Below, piece after piece: positions 19,022 through 26,780 of a stretch of 64,000 nt of DNA. The notes beneath the pieces are model-generated. The model worked only from the letters and a program-made list of their open reading frames with translations. It searched no databases and was not told the DNA's origin. The translations under genes were made by a program, and so were the position numbers. Numbering within the stretch: position 1 is the stretch's first letter; every line of letters starts with the position of its first letter. Origin of the DNA: UBA10649 sp965278945 (GTDB taxonomy: Bacteria > Actinomycetota > Actinomycetes > S36-B12); assembly GCA_965278945.1 (NCBI GenBank), contig OZ257128.1, positions 186,001 to 250,000 of the forward strand, written 5' to 3'.

Positions 19022-20092
19022 GTGAGCGATGCGATCTGCCTTGACCTCGCGGCGGGTGCGGTCGCGCTAGCGGCTCAGCTGGTCGATGTGCCGAGCGAAT
19101 CTCATGATGAGGTCGTTCTGGCAGATGCGGTTGAGTCTGCTCTGGTGGGTCTGGATCATCTCGATGTGCAGCGACGCGGCAACACGATCGTCGCGCGCAC
19201 GATGCTCGGGCGCGACGATCGCGTGCTTATCGGTGGCCACCTCGACACAGTGCCCGCGAACGCGAACCTCCCGCACCGCCTAGAGGGCGGCGTGCTGTAC
19301 GGGCTCGGTTCGTGCGACATGAAGGGCGGCGTGGCGGTCGCGCTGTCCCTCGCCGCCAGCCTCAACGACCCATCGCGCGACGTCACGTACGTGTTCTATG
19401 AGGGCGAGGAAGTGGAGTCGCGGTTCAACGGTCTGCAGCGCCTGGCCGACAACGAACCCGAGCTGATCGTGGCGGACCTTGCGATCTTGATGGAGCCCTC
19501 GAACGCCGGTATCGAGGCTGGCTGCCAGGGCACGCTTCGAGTGGACGTGACGACCCGCGGCGAACGCGCGCACAGTGCCCGTGCGTGGCTCGGCGTGAAC
19601 GCCATCCACGGAGCAGGTGACGTGCTCAACCGGCTCGCGGCCTACGAGCCGCGCCGGCCGATCGTCGACGGCCTGGAGTATCGCGAGGGACTGAACGCCG
19701 TCGGCATTCGCGGGGGAGTGGCCGGCAATGTCGTTCCCGACGAGTGCGTGGTCACCCTGAACTATCGCTTCGCCCCGGACATGAGCGAGGACGACGCGGT
19801 TGCGCACGTGCGCACGGTGTTCGACGGCCTAGACGTGGTCGTCGTGGATTCGGCTCCCGCCGCGCGACCGGGTCTTGATCGCCCCGCCGCTGCAGCGTTC
19901 GTCGCAGCAGTGGGGTCAGAGCCGCGCCCGAAGTTCGGGTGGACGGACGTCGCGCGCTTCTCGGCGCTCGGAGTGCCGGCGCTCAACTTCGGGCCTGGCG
20001 ACCCGTCGCTCGCGCACACGCGTGATGAGCACGTGCCGATCATCCAGATCGAATCGTGCGAAGCCCAGATACGCGAATGGCTCCGGGCCTGA
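19022..20092 (+). CDS. dapE: Succinyl-diaminopimelate desuccinylase
   Basis: The 356-residue M20 peptidase-family enzyme has metal-ligand positions His73 and Asp75 ('GGHLDTVPAN'), Asp99 ('GLGSCDMKGG'), Glu129/Glu130 ('YEGEE') and the dimerisation motif 'RGERAHSARAW'. It hydrolyses N-succinyl-LL-diaminopimelate. GTG at 19022 gives the normal actinobacterial N-terminus. The stop lies inside a 15-bp hairpin (20074-20107). Confidence 0.94.
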   Translation: MSDAICLDLAAGAVALAAQLVDVPSESHDEVVLADAVESALVGLDHLDVQRRGNTIVARTMLGRDDRVLIGGHLDTVPANANLPHRLEGGVLYGLGSCDMKGGVAVALSLAASLNDPSRDVTYVFYEGEEVESRFNGLQRLADNEPELIVADLAILMEPSNAGIEAGCQGTLRVDVTTRGERAHSARAWLGVNAIHGAGDVLNRLAAYEPRRPIVDGLEYREGLNAVGIRGGVAGNVVPDECVVTLNYRFAPDMSEDDAVAHVRTVFDGLDVVVVDSAPAARPGLDRPAAAAFVAAVGSEPRPKFGWTDVARFSALGVPALNFGPGDPSLAHTRDEHVPIIQIESCEAQIREWLRA

Positions 20093-20107
20093 GCCCGGAG
20101 CCATTCG
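20074..20107. terminator. 15-bp hairpin over the dapE stop, between convergent dapE and yceI
   Basis: CGAATGGCTCCGGGC (20074-20088) pairs perfectly with GCCCGGAGCCATTCG (20093-20107) across CTGA, which includes part of the dapE TGA. There is no T-run, as is common for actinobacterial terminators. It can act on both strands. Confidence 0.75.
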
Positions 20108-20125
20108 AAGTCGTGCGGTGGAGCG

Positions 20126-20695
20126 TCAGGCCTGCTTGTTGGCCTCGACGTCGAGATTGAGCTTGATGTCGTCACCGATCATCACGCCGCCGGTCTCGAG
20201 CGCGGCGTTCCAGGTCAGGCCGAAGTCCTTACGGCTGATCTTCGCCGAGCCCTCGAAGCCGATCTTGTTGGTGCCGTACGGGTCGGTGCTGAGGCCGAGG
20301 AACGTGTAGGTCACGTCGACCGACTTGGTGACACCGTGGATGGTGAGGTCACCGGTCACGACGACCTCGTCGTCGCCCTTGGGCGCAACGCTGGTCGAGA
20401 CGAAGGTCAAGGTGGGGAAGTTCTCGACGTCAAGGAAGTCGGGGGACTTTAGGTGCGCGTCGCGGTCGGCCGTCTTGGTCTCGATGCTGGCCGACTGGAT
20501 CGTCAGCTCGGCGATGGAGTTGGCGAGGTTCGCGCCGTCGATCGTGAACGATCCGGTGTAGTCGTTGAAGTGGCCGCGGACCTTCGACACCATCGCGTGG
20601 CGCACGGAGAAGCCGATGTTCGTGTGGGTGGGGTCGATGACCCAGGTGCCGGTGGCGTCGGCCAGGTTCTGGCTCGTGGTGGTTGCGGTGCTCAT
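20126..20695 (-). CDS. YceI family lipocalin-like protein
   Basis: The 189-residue protein has the full YceI domain: 'GTWVIDPTHTNIGFSVRHAM', 'VRGHFNDYTGSF', 'SIETKTADRDAHLKSPDFLD' and 'GDLTIHGVTKSVDVTYTFLG'. These beta-barrels bind long isoprenoid or fatty-amide ligands. No signal peptide is seen, so it is cytoplasmic like many actinobacterial members. An AGGAGC site precedes the start. Two AT-rich dyads at 20726-20765 lie in its promoter and suggest repressor control. Confidence 0.92.
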   Translation of the reverse strand: MSTATTTSQNLADATGTWVIDPTHTNIGFSVRHAMVSKVRGHFNDYTGSFTIDGANLANSIAELTIQSASIETKTADRDAHLKSPDFLDVENFPTLTFVSTSVAPKGDDEVVVTGDLTIHGVTKSVDVTYTFLGLSTDPYGTNKIGFEGSAKISRKDFGLTWNAALETGGVMIGDDIKLNLDVEANKQA

Positions 20696-20725
20696 CTGGT
20701 GCTCCTTCGAAGTAAGGGTGAGGGT

Positions 20726-20765
20726 AATTGAACTCTCAATTGCCTATAGTTGAAGATACAACTAT
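20726..20765 (-). promoter_or_regulatory. Two dyads in the yceI promoter, probable repressor operator
   Basis: AATTGA-N4-TCAATT (20726-20741) and ATAGTTG-N6-CAACTAT (20746-20765) lie 31-70 bases upstream of the yceI start, in an AT-rich patch that stands out in this GC-rich DNA. The second dyad resembles MarR-type operators. No MarR gene is adjacent. Confidence 0.55.
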
Positions 20766-20786
20766 CCCGCCGGACTGTCAAACCCC

Positions 20787-20851
20787 CCGCCGACCTTGAG
20801 GTTGGCGTGGGAAATGCCCGCCGGAATCCACGCCAACCTCAAGGTCGGCGG
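20787..20851. repeat. 24-bp perfect inverted repeat in the yceI/LOG divergent region
   Basis: The arm 20787-20810 (begins CCGCCGACCTTGAGG, ends GGCGTGG) is exactly complementary to 20828-20851, with a 17-base loop. It lies between two divergently transcribed genes, 37 bases before the downstream GTG, so it is not a terminator for either. The 9-mer CCCGCCGGA occurs both in the loop (20817) and just outside (20766). Confidence 0.9.
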
Positions 20852-20888
20852 ACGGGGAGCGGGTGGCTGGCGGCCTAGGGTGGCGGGC

Positions 20889-21449
20889 GTGCCTGCCGTC
20901 TGCGTCTTCTGCTCCTCGAGTCTGCGCATCGACGAGCGATACCTGGCCCTCGCTGCCGAGGTGGGCACGGCGATCGCCGAGCGTGGCTGGACCGTGGTCT
21001 CCGGCGCCGGCTCGATCTCGATGATGGGGGCGCTCGGCCGGTCCGCCCGGGCTGCAGGCGGACACACGATCGGGGTCATCCCCGATGCGCTCGTCGCACG
21101 GGAGGTGGCCGACCACGACTCCGACGAGTTCATCGTGACGCGGGACATGCGCCAGCGCAAAGGCATCATGGACGAGCGTTCGGATGCCTTTCTCGCCCTG
21201 CCCGGCGGCATCGGCACCCTCGAGGAACTCGTCGAGGCCTGGACGGCTCGCTCGCTGAACATGCACATGAAGCCGGTGGTAATCCTCGACCCGTGGGGGG
21301 ACTTCGCGCTCCTACGCCAGATGGTCGACACGTGGCGCGACCGCGGGTTCGTCTCGGCTGGCGCCGCCGATCACGTCCACTGGGCGACCGAGGTGAGCGG
21401 GGCCCTCGACGCGATCGGCGAGGCCTTCACTGCCGACTCCAGCCGTTGA
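20889..21449 (+). CDS. TIGR00730/LOG family Rossmann protein (cytokinin-type phosphoribohydrolase)
   Basis: The 186-residue protein has the LOG signature PGGIGTLEE, 'SGAGSISMMGALGRSA' and the catalytic-region 'RDMRQRKGIMDERSDAF'. These enzymes cleave nucleoside monophosphates (often cytokinin riboside 5'-monophosphates) to free base plus ribose phosphate; many bacterial members are wrongly called lysine decarboxylases. In M. tuberculosis the homologue is Rv1205, in the same relative place. GTG at 20889 is preferred; 20880 is an alternative. Its stop is within a long palindrome. Confidence 0.9.
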   Translation: MPAVCVFCSSSLRIDERYLALAAEVGTAIAERGWTVVSGAGSISMMGALGRSARAAGGHTIGVIPDALVAREVADHDSDEFIVTRDMRQRKGIMDERSDAFLALPGGIGTLEELVEAWTARSLNMHMKPVVILDPWGDFALLRQMVDTWRDRGFVSAGAADHVHWATEVSGALDAIGEAFTADSSR

Positions 21450-21507
21450 ATGGCCAGTAGTGGGGGTCGTCAGGCGCGTCCGGACCCCCACTACTGGCCA
21501 CTCAACG
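21444..21507. terminator. 25-bp near-perfect palindrome after the LOG gene
   Basis: Arm 21444-21468 (CGTTGAATGGCC...GGGGGTC) pairs with 21483-21507 (GACCCCC...GGCCACTCAACG) with one mismatch and a 14-base loop. It covers the LOG stop codon. It could be a terminator or an extragenic palindromic repeat. Confidence 0.7.
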
Positions 21508-21547
21508 TTCTGCCGGACGGGTGTGATCGACCGATTCGTGGTGAAAT

Positions 21548-21817
21548 GTGCGGGTGACCTGGATCTTCGTCGTTCTCGCCGTGATCGTGATCGCGGGTGC
21601 GTTCCTCGCCTCGCTCGGGCTGCTCGGGGAGCTTCCGCCTGCCGACCTCGACACGCGCCCTGACCGGATCGGCGAGGAGCCCGAGTTCGACGTGGTCGTG
21701 CGCGGCTACCGGATGGACGAGGTCGACGAGGAGCTCGGTCGCCTGAATGCAGAGATTGCCCGCCTTGAGGCGGCCACTCCCGAGGCTCCGGACGAGACGA
21801 GCTGGCTGCGATCGTGA
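21548..21817 (+). CDS. Small membrane protein with DivIVA-like segment
   Basis: The 89-residue protein has one N-terminal membrane helix ('TWIFVVLAVIVIAGAFLASL') and, after a short linker, 'EFDVVVRGYRMDEVDEELGRL', the conserved start of a DivIVA domain, followed by a short helical tail ('NAEIARLEA'). It could be recruited to membrane sites of curvature or division, but it lacks the long coiled coil of true DivIVA/Wag31. The next gene starts 4 bases before its end. Confidence 0.8.
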   Translation: MRVTWIFVVLAVIVIAGAFLASLGLLGELPPADLDTRPDRIGEEPEFDVVVRGYRMDEVDEELGRLNAEIARLEAATPEAPDETSWLRS

Positions 21818-22281
21818 AGTCGGGAGCTCCCGCCACCGTCCGCGCAGATGTCGTGATCGGTGCGCCTGTCGACGTCGTGTTCGCCGCCGTCACGCAGTGG
21901 GCCGAGCAGGGCCGCTGGATTATCGGGACCCGAGTGGAGGTTCGTGAGGGGGACGGGGAATCGCTCGGCTCCGAGCTGGCCGCGTGGACGGGCGTGGGAC
22001 CGGTCGGATTCTGGGACACGATGGTGATCACCCGGTGGGAGCCGCCCTACCGCGTCGACGTTCTGCACACCGGCACGGTGGTCAAGGGCATCGGCGTGAT
22101 GGAGGTTGTCGCGCTGCCCGGTGGTCGCAGCCGGTTCGTCTGGAGCGAGGAACTCGACCTGCCGCTCGGCGCGTTGGGGCGGCTCGGCTGGCCCGTGGCA
22201 CGTCCGGCGATGCGAGCGGGCGTGTCGCGCTCATTGCGCACCTTCGGACGTCTGGTCGAGCAAGGCGTCCTGCCTCATTGA
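21814..22281 (+). CDS. SRPBCC family protein
   Basis: The 155-residue START-like domain has 'DVVIGAPVDVVFAAVTQWAE' at its N-terminus, a hydrophobic-cavity strand pattern, 'GVMEVVALPGGRSRFVWSEE' and a C-terminal helix 'VSRSLRTFGRLVEQG'. GTG at 21814 overlaps the preceding stop by 4 bases, so the two are translationally coupled. No catalytic function can be assigned. Confidence 0.82.
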   Translation: MKSGAPATVRADVVIGAPVDVVFAAVTQWAEQGRWIIGTRVEVREGDGESLGSELAAWTGVGPVGFWDTMVITRWEPPYRVDVLHTGTVVKGIGVMEVVALPGGRSRFVWSEELDLPLGALGRLGWPVARPAMRAGVSRSLRTFGRLVEQGVLPH

Positions 22282-22354
22282 CCAGCGGCGTGTTCGCGGG
22301 CGGGAAGGTCGCACGAAGCATGGCCCCCGCCGGTTCCGCGTGAGGGCCGATCCG

Positions 22355-22392
22355 CGATAATAGGTGGACGCCCACGCAGGCCGTGGGCTTTT
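22355..22392 (+). promoter_or_regulatory. Possible -10 element followed by a U-tailed hairpin ahead of DUF3117
   Basis: GATAATA at about 22355-22361 looks like a -10 element. The hairpin GCCCACG (22370-22376) / CGTGGGC (22382-22388) with TTTT follows 9 bases later. It can be read as the terminator of the upstream SRPBCC gene or as a 5'-leader hairpin of the DUF3117 mRNA, which has GGAAGGGGAC before its ATG. Confidence 0.45.
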
Positions 22393-22424
22393 GTGCAACC
22401 AGTCAGGGACGGAAGGGGACGCAC

Positions 22425-22592
22425 ATGGCCGCGATGAAGCCGCGAACGGGCGATGGCCCGCTCGAGGTGACCAAGGAGGGGCGTGGCTATGTCATGCGAG
22501 TCCCTCTCGAGGGCGGCGGCCGGCTCGTCGTCGAGCTCAATGCCGACGAGGCCAAGGATCTTGGCGAGAAATTGCTGGTCCTGTTCGCCTGA
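22425..22592 (+). CDS. DUF3117 family small protein
   Basis: The 55-residue protein 'MAAMKPRTGDGPLEVTKEGR' continues with 'MRVPLEGGGRLVVELNADEA'. It is a complete DUF3117 domain, a small, strongly conserved actinobacterial protein of unknown function (Rv1211 in M. tuberculosis). ATG at 22425 has a good ribosome site (GGAAGGGG). Confidence 0.93.
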   Translation: MAAMKPRTGDGPLEVTKEGRGYVMRVPLEGGGRLVVELNADEAKDLGEKLLVLFA

Positions 22593-22612
22593 GTCGCCCC
22601 AAGCAGACGCGA

Positions 22613-22645
22613 AAACGCCCCGAACCTTCACGGTTCGGGGCGTTT
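22613..22645. terminator. Bidirectional intrinsic terminator (DUF3117 / O-methyltransferase)
   Basis: AAACGCCCCGAACC (22613-22626) pairs with GGTTCGGGGCGTTT (22632-22645) over a 5-base loop. It has A residues on the left and T residues on the right, so it works for both convergent genes. This is the most canonical terminator in the window. Confidence 0.9.
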
Positions 22646-22661
22646 CGATGTCCGGGGAAGG

Positions 22662-23297
22662 CTAGCTGCGATTGCGCAAGGAGGCGACCAGGAGCCCGTC
22701 TCCGACGGTGAGCAGCGCGGGCATCCAGTCGTCGTCGGTACGGACCGCAGCGGTGACGTCGCGCAGGGCGACCGTCTCGGCCTCCCGCTCTGCGGGGTCG
22801 GCAACGCGCCCGCTCCACAGGACGTTGTCGAAGATCGCCAGGCCGCCGACCCGAAGCAGCCGCTTGGCCTGCACCAGGATCGCCGGATACTCGGTCTTGT
22901 CCCCGTCGACGAAGACGATGTCGTAGGCCGCGTCCGAGAGGCGGGGCAGCACGTCGAGCGCACGTCCGGCGATCAGGCGAGTGTGAACGTGGTCGTACCC
23001 GAGCGCGGTGAAGGTCTCCCGCGCGACCCGCTGGTTCTCGGCCTCGATATCAATGCTGGTGAGGACCCCGGCAGAGGTCATGCCCGACAGCAGCGCAGCA
23101 CCGGAGACCCCGGCGCCGGTGCCGACCTCCACCACGGCCTGCGCGTTGACGGAGGCGGCGAGCAGTCGCAAGAGGGCCACGGCGGGACGGGTGATGGGCA
23201 CGCAGCCAAGTTCCGCAGCGCGGGCCCGGGCCTCGCGCAGCGTTTCTGAGTCGTCCTCCCAGCCATCGACATACGCCCAGGATTGGGGCGTGGGCAT
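22662..23297 (-). CDS. Class I SAM-dependent O-methyltransferase
   Basis: The 211-residue enzyme of the caffeoyl-CoA/catechol O-methyltransferase type has SAM motif I 'VVEVGTGAGVSG', the acidic 'DIVFVDGDKTEYP' and 'IFDNVLWSGRV'. ATG at 23297 gives the family start 'MPTPQSWAYVDGW'. The frame is open further upstream, where a GGAGG is followed only by ATC codons. In mycobacteria the homologue (Rv1220c) is divergent from sigE; here the divergent neighbour is htrA itself. Confidence 0.9.
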   Translation of the reverse strand: MPTPQSWAYVDGWEDDSETLREARARAAELGCVPITRPAVALLRLLAASVNAQAVVEVGTGAGVSGAALLSGMTSAGVLTSIDIEAENQRVARETFTALGYDHVHTRLIAGRALDVLPRLSDAAYDIVFVDGDKTEYPAILVQAKRLLRVGGLAIFDNVLWSGRVADPAEREAETVALRDVTAAVRTDDDWMPALLTVGDGLLVASLRNRS

Positions 23298-23490
23298 GTA
23301 GGGATCGTGGGGGGCTGTGCTGGCGATGATGCACCTCCGAGAGTGTGACGCACGCCTCGTCGCTCGACTGGCCGCGTTCGGGGGCAGCCTAGCCTGAACC
23401 ACATGACGAAGGCCTGAACTACGGTAGGGGTGCGGACCGAGCGGTCCGGCGTGAGCGAGTGGCTGCCATCACGGTGGTCGTGGAGGTTCC
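23298..23490. promoter_or_regulatory. Divergent promoter region, O-methyltransferase | htrA
   Basis: This 193-base region holds two direct copies of GCCTGAAC (23392-23399 and 23412-23419), spaced 20 bases or about two helical turns, on the htrA side. No sigE or rseA coding sequence is present. Confidence 0.45.
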
Positions 23491-24699
23491 ATGTCCGACC
23501 AGTTCCCACCCCAGGGCGCTGTGCCGTACGACCCTCCGGCGCCGCGGACGGACGTGTACCCGGAAACGGTGATCAGCGTGCCCGCGGTCTTCACTCCCGA
23601 CCCGGTCGTCACGCGTCGCGGTCCTGGCGTTCTCGGCACGGTGCTGATCGCGGCGGTCGTCGCGGCCGTGGTTGGCGGATTCGCGGGCCTCGCCGGCTAC
23701 CTCGTCGGAAGCAATGTCGACGACTCCGCGGGCTCCTCGTCCGAAGCGGTCGTGCTGCCCCAGACGTCCTCGGCGTCGGCGGAACGGCCCGCCGGGTCCA
23801 TCTCCGCGATTGCCGCGGGGACGCTGCCGGCGGTCGTGTCGATCCTGGCCGAAGGCGAGACCGAGTCCGGGAGCGGCTCGGGCTTCATCGTACGACCGAA
23901 CGGCTTCATCCTCACGAACAACCATGTCGTTGACCTCGTGGCCGACGGCGGGACGCTGACGGTCGTCTTCAATGACGGTGACCGGGCCGAGGGCACTGTG
24001 GTCGGCACGAGTGCCTCGTACGATCTCGCGGTCGTGAAGGTCGATCGTCGCGGCCTGCCGACGGTAATGCTCGGCGACTCCGATGACGTCGAGGTCGGTG
24101 ACACCGCGATCGCGATCGGCGCGCCCCTTGGCCTGGATGGGACAGTGACGACAGGCATCATCAGCGCCCTCGACCGCCCGGTCACTGCGGGTGAGTCGAA
24201 CGCGGAACTGTCCTACATCAACGCGATCCAGACCGATGCCGCGATCAACCCGGGCAACTCCGGCGGACCCTTGCTCGACGCGTCGGGCGCGGTCGTGGGC
24301 ATCAACTCCGCCATCGCCTCACTCGCGATGGGCGGCGAGGCCAGCAATATCGGTCTTGGCTTCGCGATCCCGATCAACTCCGCGAAGCGCGTGGCTGAAG
24401 AGCTCATCGCCACGGGCAAGTCCCGTACGCCGCTCATGGGCGTGCAGTTGGTCATGGACTACACCGACGGCGGCGCCAAGGTGAAGAGCGTGAATCCGGA
24501 CAGTCCGTCAGAGGAAGCCGGACTGCAGACCGGCGACGTCATTCGCAGTGTGAACGGGCGCAACATCGACGACGCCGTCGAGCTGGTCGTCGAGGTGCGC
24601 AACCACGCCCCCGGCGACACACTGGAGATCGCGTATGAGCGCGGCGGCAAGGACCTCACCACGACGTTGGTCCTCGTCGATGACAGCTCGGCCGGATAG
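23491..24699 (+). CDS. htrA: HtrA/DegP-like membrane-anchored serine protease with PDZ domain
   Basis: The 402-residue protein has a Pro-rich cytoplasmic N-terminus (1-43), one membrane helix (about 47-73), a trypsin-like domain with His145 ('LTNNHVVD'), Asp178 ('SYDLAVVKVD') and Ser257 ('GNSGGP'), and a C-terminal PDZ domain (about 305-395: 'NPDSPSEEAGLQTGDVIRSV'). The catalytic triad is intact. It acts on misfolded envelope proteins outside the membrane. tatB follows 9 bases later, as in mycobacteria. Confidence 0.94.
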   Translation: MSDQFPPQGAVPYDPPAPRTDVYPETVISVPAVFTPDPVVTRRGPGVLGTVLIAAVVAAVVGGFAGLAGYLVGSNVDDSAGSSSEAVVLPQTSSASAERPAGSISAIAAGTLPAVVSILAEGETESGSGSGFIVRPNGFILTNNHVVDLVADGGTLTVVFNDGDRAEGTVVGTSASYDLAVVKVDRRGLPTVMLGDSDDVEVGDTAIAIGAPLGLDGTVTTGIISALDRPVTAGESNAELSYINAIQTDAAINPGNSGGPLLDASGAVVGINSAIASLAMGGEASNIGLGFAIPINSAKRVAEELIATGKSRTPLMGVQLVMDYTDGGAKVKSVNPDSPSEEAGLQTGDVIRSVNGRNIDDAVELVVEVRNHAPGDTLEIAYERGGKDLTTTLVLVDDSSAG

Positions 24700-24708
24700 G
24701 CGGGAAGC

Positions 24709-25023
24709 ATGTTCGACATCGGCATCGGCGAGATCGTCATCGTGGCGATCATCGGACTGCTGATCTTCGGACCCGAGAAGTTGCCCCGTGCAGCCGCAGA
24801 TGCCGCGAAGTGGCTCAAGCAGATGCGCACGATGGCCTCGGGTGCCCGCAAGGACCTCGCCGACTCCGCAGGTCTGGACTTCGGCGACACCGTGAAGTCA
24901 CTGCAGGAGTTTCATCCCCGGCGGATGGCGGCCAGTTTCCTGAACGATGACGACGACGAGCCCGAGGTTCGCAAGAATCCGCCGCCGAAGTCGGGGCCGG
25001 CCTTCGATCCCGACGCGACCTAG
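24709..25023 (+). CDS. tatB: Twin-arginine translocase subunit TatB
   Basis: The 104-residue protein begins 'MFDIGIGEIVIVAIIGLLIF' followed by GPEKLP, the TatB N-terminal membrane helix and hinge, then an amphipathic helix and an acidic tail. TatB forms the substrate receptor with TatC; tatC is not in this window. The stop overlaps the convergent mrp stop by 4 bases. Confidence 0.93.
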   Translation: MFDIGIGEIVIVAIIGLLIFGPEKLPRAAADAAKWLKQMRTMASGARKDLADSAGLDFGDTVKSLQEFHPRRMAASFLNDDDDEPEVRKNPPPKSGPAFDPDAT

Positions 25024-26162
25024 GTCGCGTCTCGTCGTGACGGCGTGATGCCCAGCGACAACCCGGCCAGACCGCGCGGGCGATCACCAAGGGTCCGCGC
25101 GATCGAGCGAAGCGCGATCGACGCAGGAGCGTCGGGCTGGCTGAGCACCAGCGGCTGACCCGAGTCGCCGCCCTCGCGAAGGCGTACGTCGAACGGGATC
25201 TGACCCAGCAGCGGCACGTCGGTACCCAGTTGCTTCGAGATCGTCTCGGCGACCATGGCGCCTCCACCGAAGCCGAACAGGTCGAGCGGCTCCCCGCAAT
25301 GCGGGCAGGGGAACGAGCTCATGTTCTCCACGACGCCGGCGACCTTCTGATGAGTCTGCTCGGCAAGGGTGCCAGCGCGAACCGCGACGTCGGCCGCCGC
25401 GGGCTGCGGTGTGGTGACGACAACGATCTCGGCATTGGGCAGCAGTTGCGCAGTGGAGATGGCGACGTCGCCAGTGCCTGGTGGCAGGTCAAGCAGGAGG
25501 ATGTCGAGGTCTCCCCACCACACGTCGGCGAGGAACTGCTGCAGCGCACGATGCAGCATCGGTCCACGGAAGGCGACCGGCTGCGAGACGCCGCCCGGCT
25601 TGAACGGGAGCATCGAGATGACACGAACCCCGTAGGACTGAGGGGGCATGATCATGCCCTCGACCATCGTCGGCGCATCGAGCGCGTTGAGCATGCGCGG
25701 GATGGAGTGGCCGTACACGTCCGCGTCGACCAATCCGACCGTCAGGCCGTCCTGGGCCATGGCGACGGCAATGTTCGCCGTGACCGACGATTTCCCGACG
25801 CCGCCCTTGCCCGAGGCGATCGCGTAGACGCGAGTCAGGGATCCGGGCTGGGCGAACGGGATCTCACGCTCGCCATGCCCGCGAAGGGTCGCCTTCATGG
25901 CTTGGCGCTGCTCGTCGCTCATCACGTCGAGTTCCACGTCGACGCGCGTGACGCCCGGGAGCACGGAGACCGCAGCGGTGACCCGCTCAGTGATGGTGTC
26001 GCGCATCGGACATCCCGAGACGGTCAGGTACACCGCGACGCGTACGGAACCGTCGGCCGCTACGTCGACCGATTTGAGCATGCCCAGTTCGGTGATCGGC
26101 CGGTTGATCTCGGGATCGTTGACCGTGGCCAGAGCGGCCGTGACTGCTTCTACTGTGGGCAT
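25020..26162 (-). CDS. mrp: Mrp/ApbC-type P-loop ATPase, iron-sulfur carrier
   Basis: The 380-residue protein has an N-terminal MIP18/DUF59 domain (1-95), deviant Walker A GKGGVGKS (118-125), 'LVDADVYGHS', 'LLLDLPPGTGD' and the CxxC cluster-binding pair Cys286/Cys289 ('FPCPHCGE'). This layout fits assembly and transfer of [4Fe-4S] clusters, supporting the iron-sulfur proteins of the cell. It is followed by the co-directional DUF1003 and MgtE-like genes upstream on the same strand. Confidence 0.94.
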   Translation of the reverse strand: MPTVEAVTAALATVNDPEINRPITELGMLKSVDVAADGSVRVAVYLTVSGCPMRDTITERVTAAVSVLPGVTRVDVELDVMSDEQRQAMKATLRGHGEREIPFAQPGSLTRVYAIASGKGGVGKSSVTANIAVAMAQDGLTVGLVDADVYGHSIPRMLNALDAPTMVEGMIMPPQSYGVRVISMLPFKPGGVSQPVAFRGPMLHRALQQFLADVWWGDLDILLLDLPPGTGDVAISTAQLLPNAEIVVVTTPQPAAADVAVRAGTLAEQTHQKVAGVVENMSSFPCPHCGEPLDLFGFGGGAMVAETISKQLGTDVPLLGQIPFDVRLREGGDSGQPLVLSQPDAPASIALRSIARTLGDRPRGLAGLSLGITPSRRDAT

Positions 26163-26171
26163 GCCTCGATG

Positions 26172-26780
26172 CTAGTCGTCGTCCGAATCGTCATCGGAGC
26201 CGTCGCCGGCCTTGCGCTCAGCCTTGCGCTCGGCCTTCTTCTCGGACTTGCGCTGCGCCTTCGCGCGGTCGTCGATCTTGTCCTCGATGCTCTCGAGCAG
26301 GTCGCGCAGCTCGCCGCGGACATAGTCGCGAGTCGCAACCTCGCCGAGTGCCAGCCGCAGTGCGGCGATCTCACGTGCGAGGTAATCGCTGTCGGCCAGC
26401 AGGCGCTCGGTGCGCAGGCGATCCTCCTGGAACTGGATGCGGTCGCGGTCGGTCTGCCGGTTCTGTGCGAGCAGGATCAGGGGTGCTGCGTACGACGCCT
26501 GCAGCGACAGCAGCAGGGTCAAGAAGATGAACGGGAACGTGTCGGGACGCGATCCTTCAGGCAGCAGGACGTTGAGAAGCACCCAGAAGATGATGAACAT
26601 CGTCATCCACAGAATGAACGCCCATGACCCAATGTGCCTCGCCACGGACTCGGAGATGGCACCGAATCTCTCGCTGTCGACGGTCGGTCGGAGCGATCGC
26701 CCGCGCTCCTTGGGGAGGTCGAGTCGCGCGGTGCGGCGCGTCCGCTCAGTCGCCACGACCATGTCCTCCCGACTCGTCAT
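26172..26780 (-). CDS. DUF1003 membrane protein
   Basis: The protein is up to 202 residues long, with two membrane helices ('IGSWAFILWMTMFIIFWVLL' and 'FIFLTLLLSLQASYAAPLIL') and the DUF1003 'LAQNRQTDRDRIQFQEDRLR' segment, ending in a Lys/Arg/Asp-rich tail. Starts at 26780, 26762 or 26756 are possible; all overlap or nearly abut the upstream MgtE-like gene. Function unknown; the family often accompanies MgtE-type genes. Confidence 0.88.
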   Translation of the reverse strand: MTSREDMVVATERTRRTARLDLPKERGRSLRPTVDSERFGAISESVARHIGSWAFILWMTMFIIFWVLLNVLLPEGSRPDTFPFIFLTLLLSLQASYAAPLILLAQNRQTDRDRIQFQEDRLRTERLLADSDYLAREIAALRLALGEVATRDYVRGELRDLLESIEDKIDDRAKAQRKSEKKAERKAERKAGDGSDDDSDDD

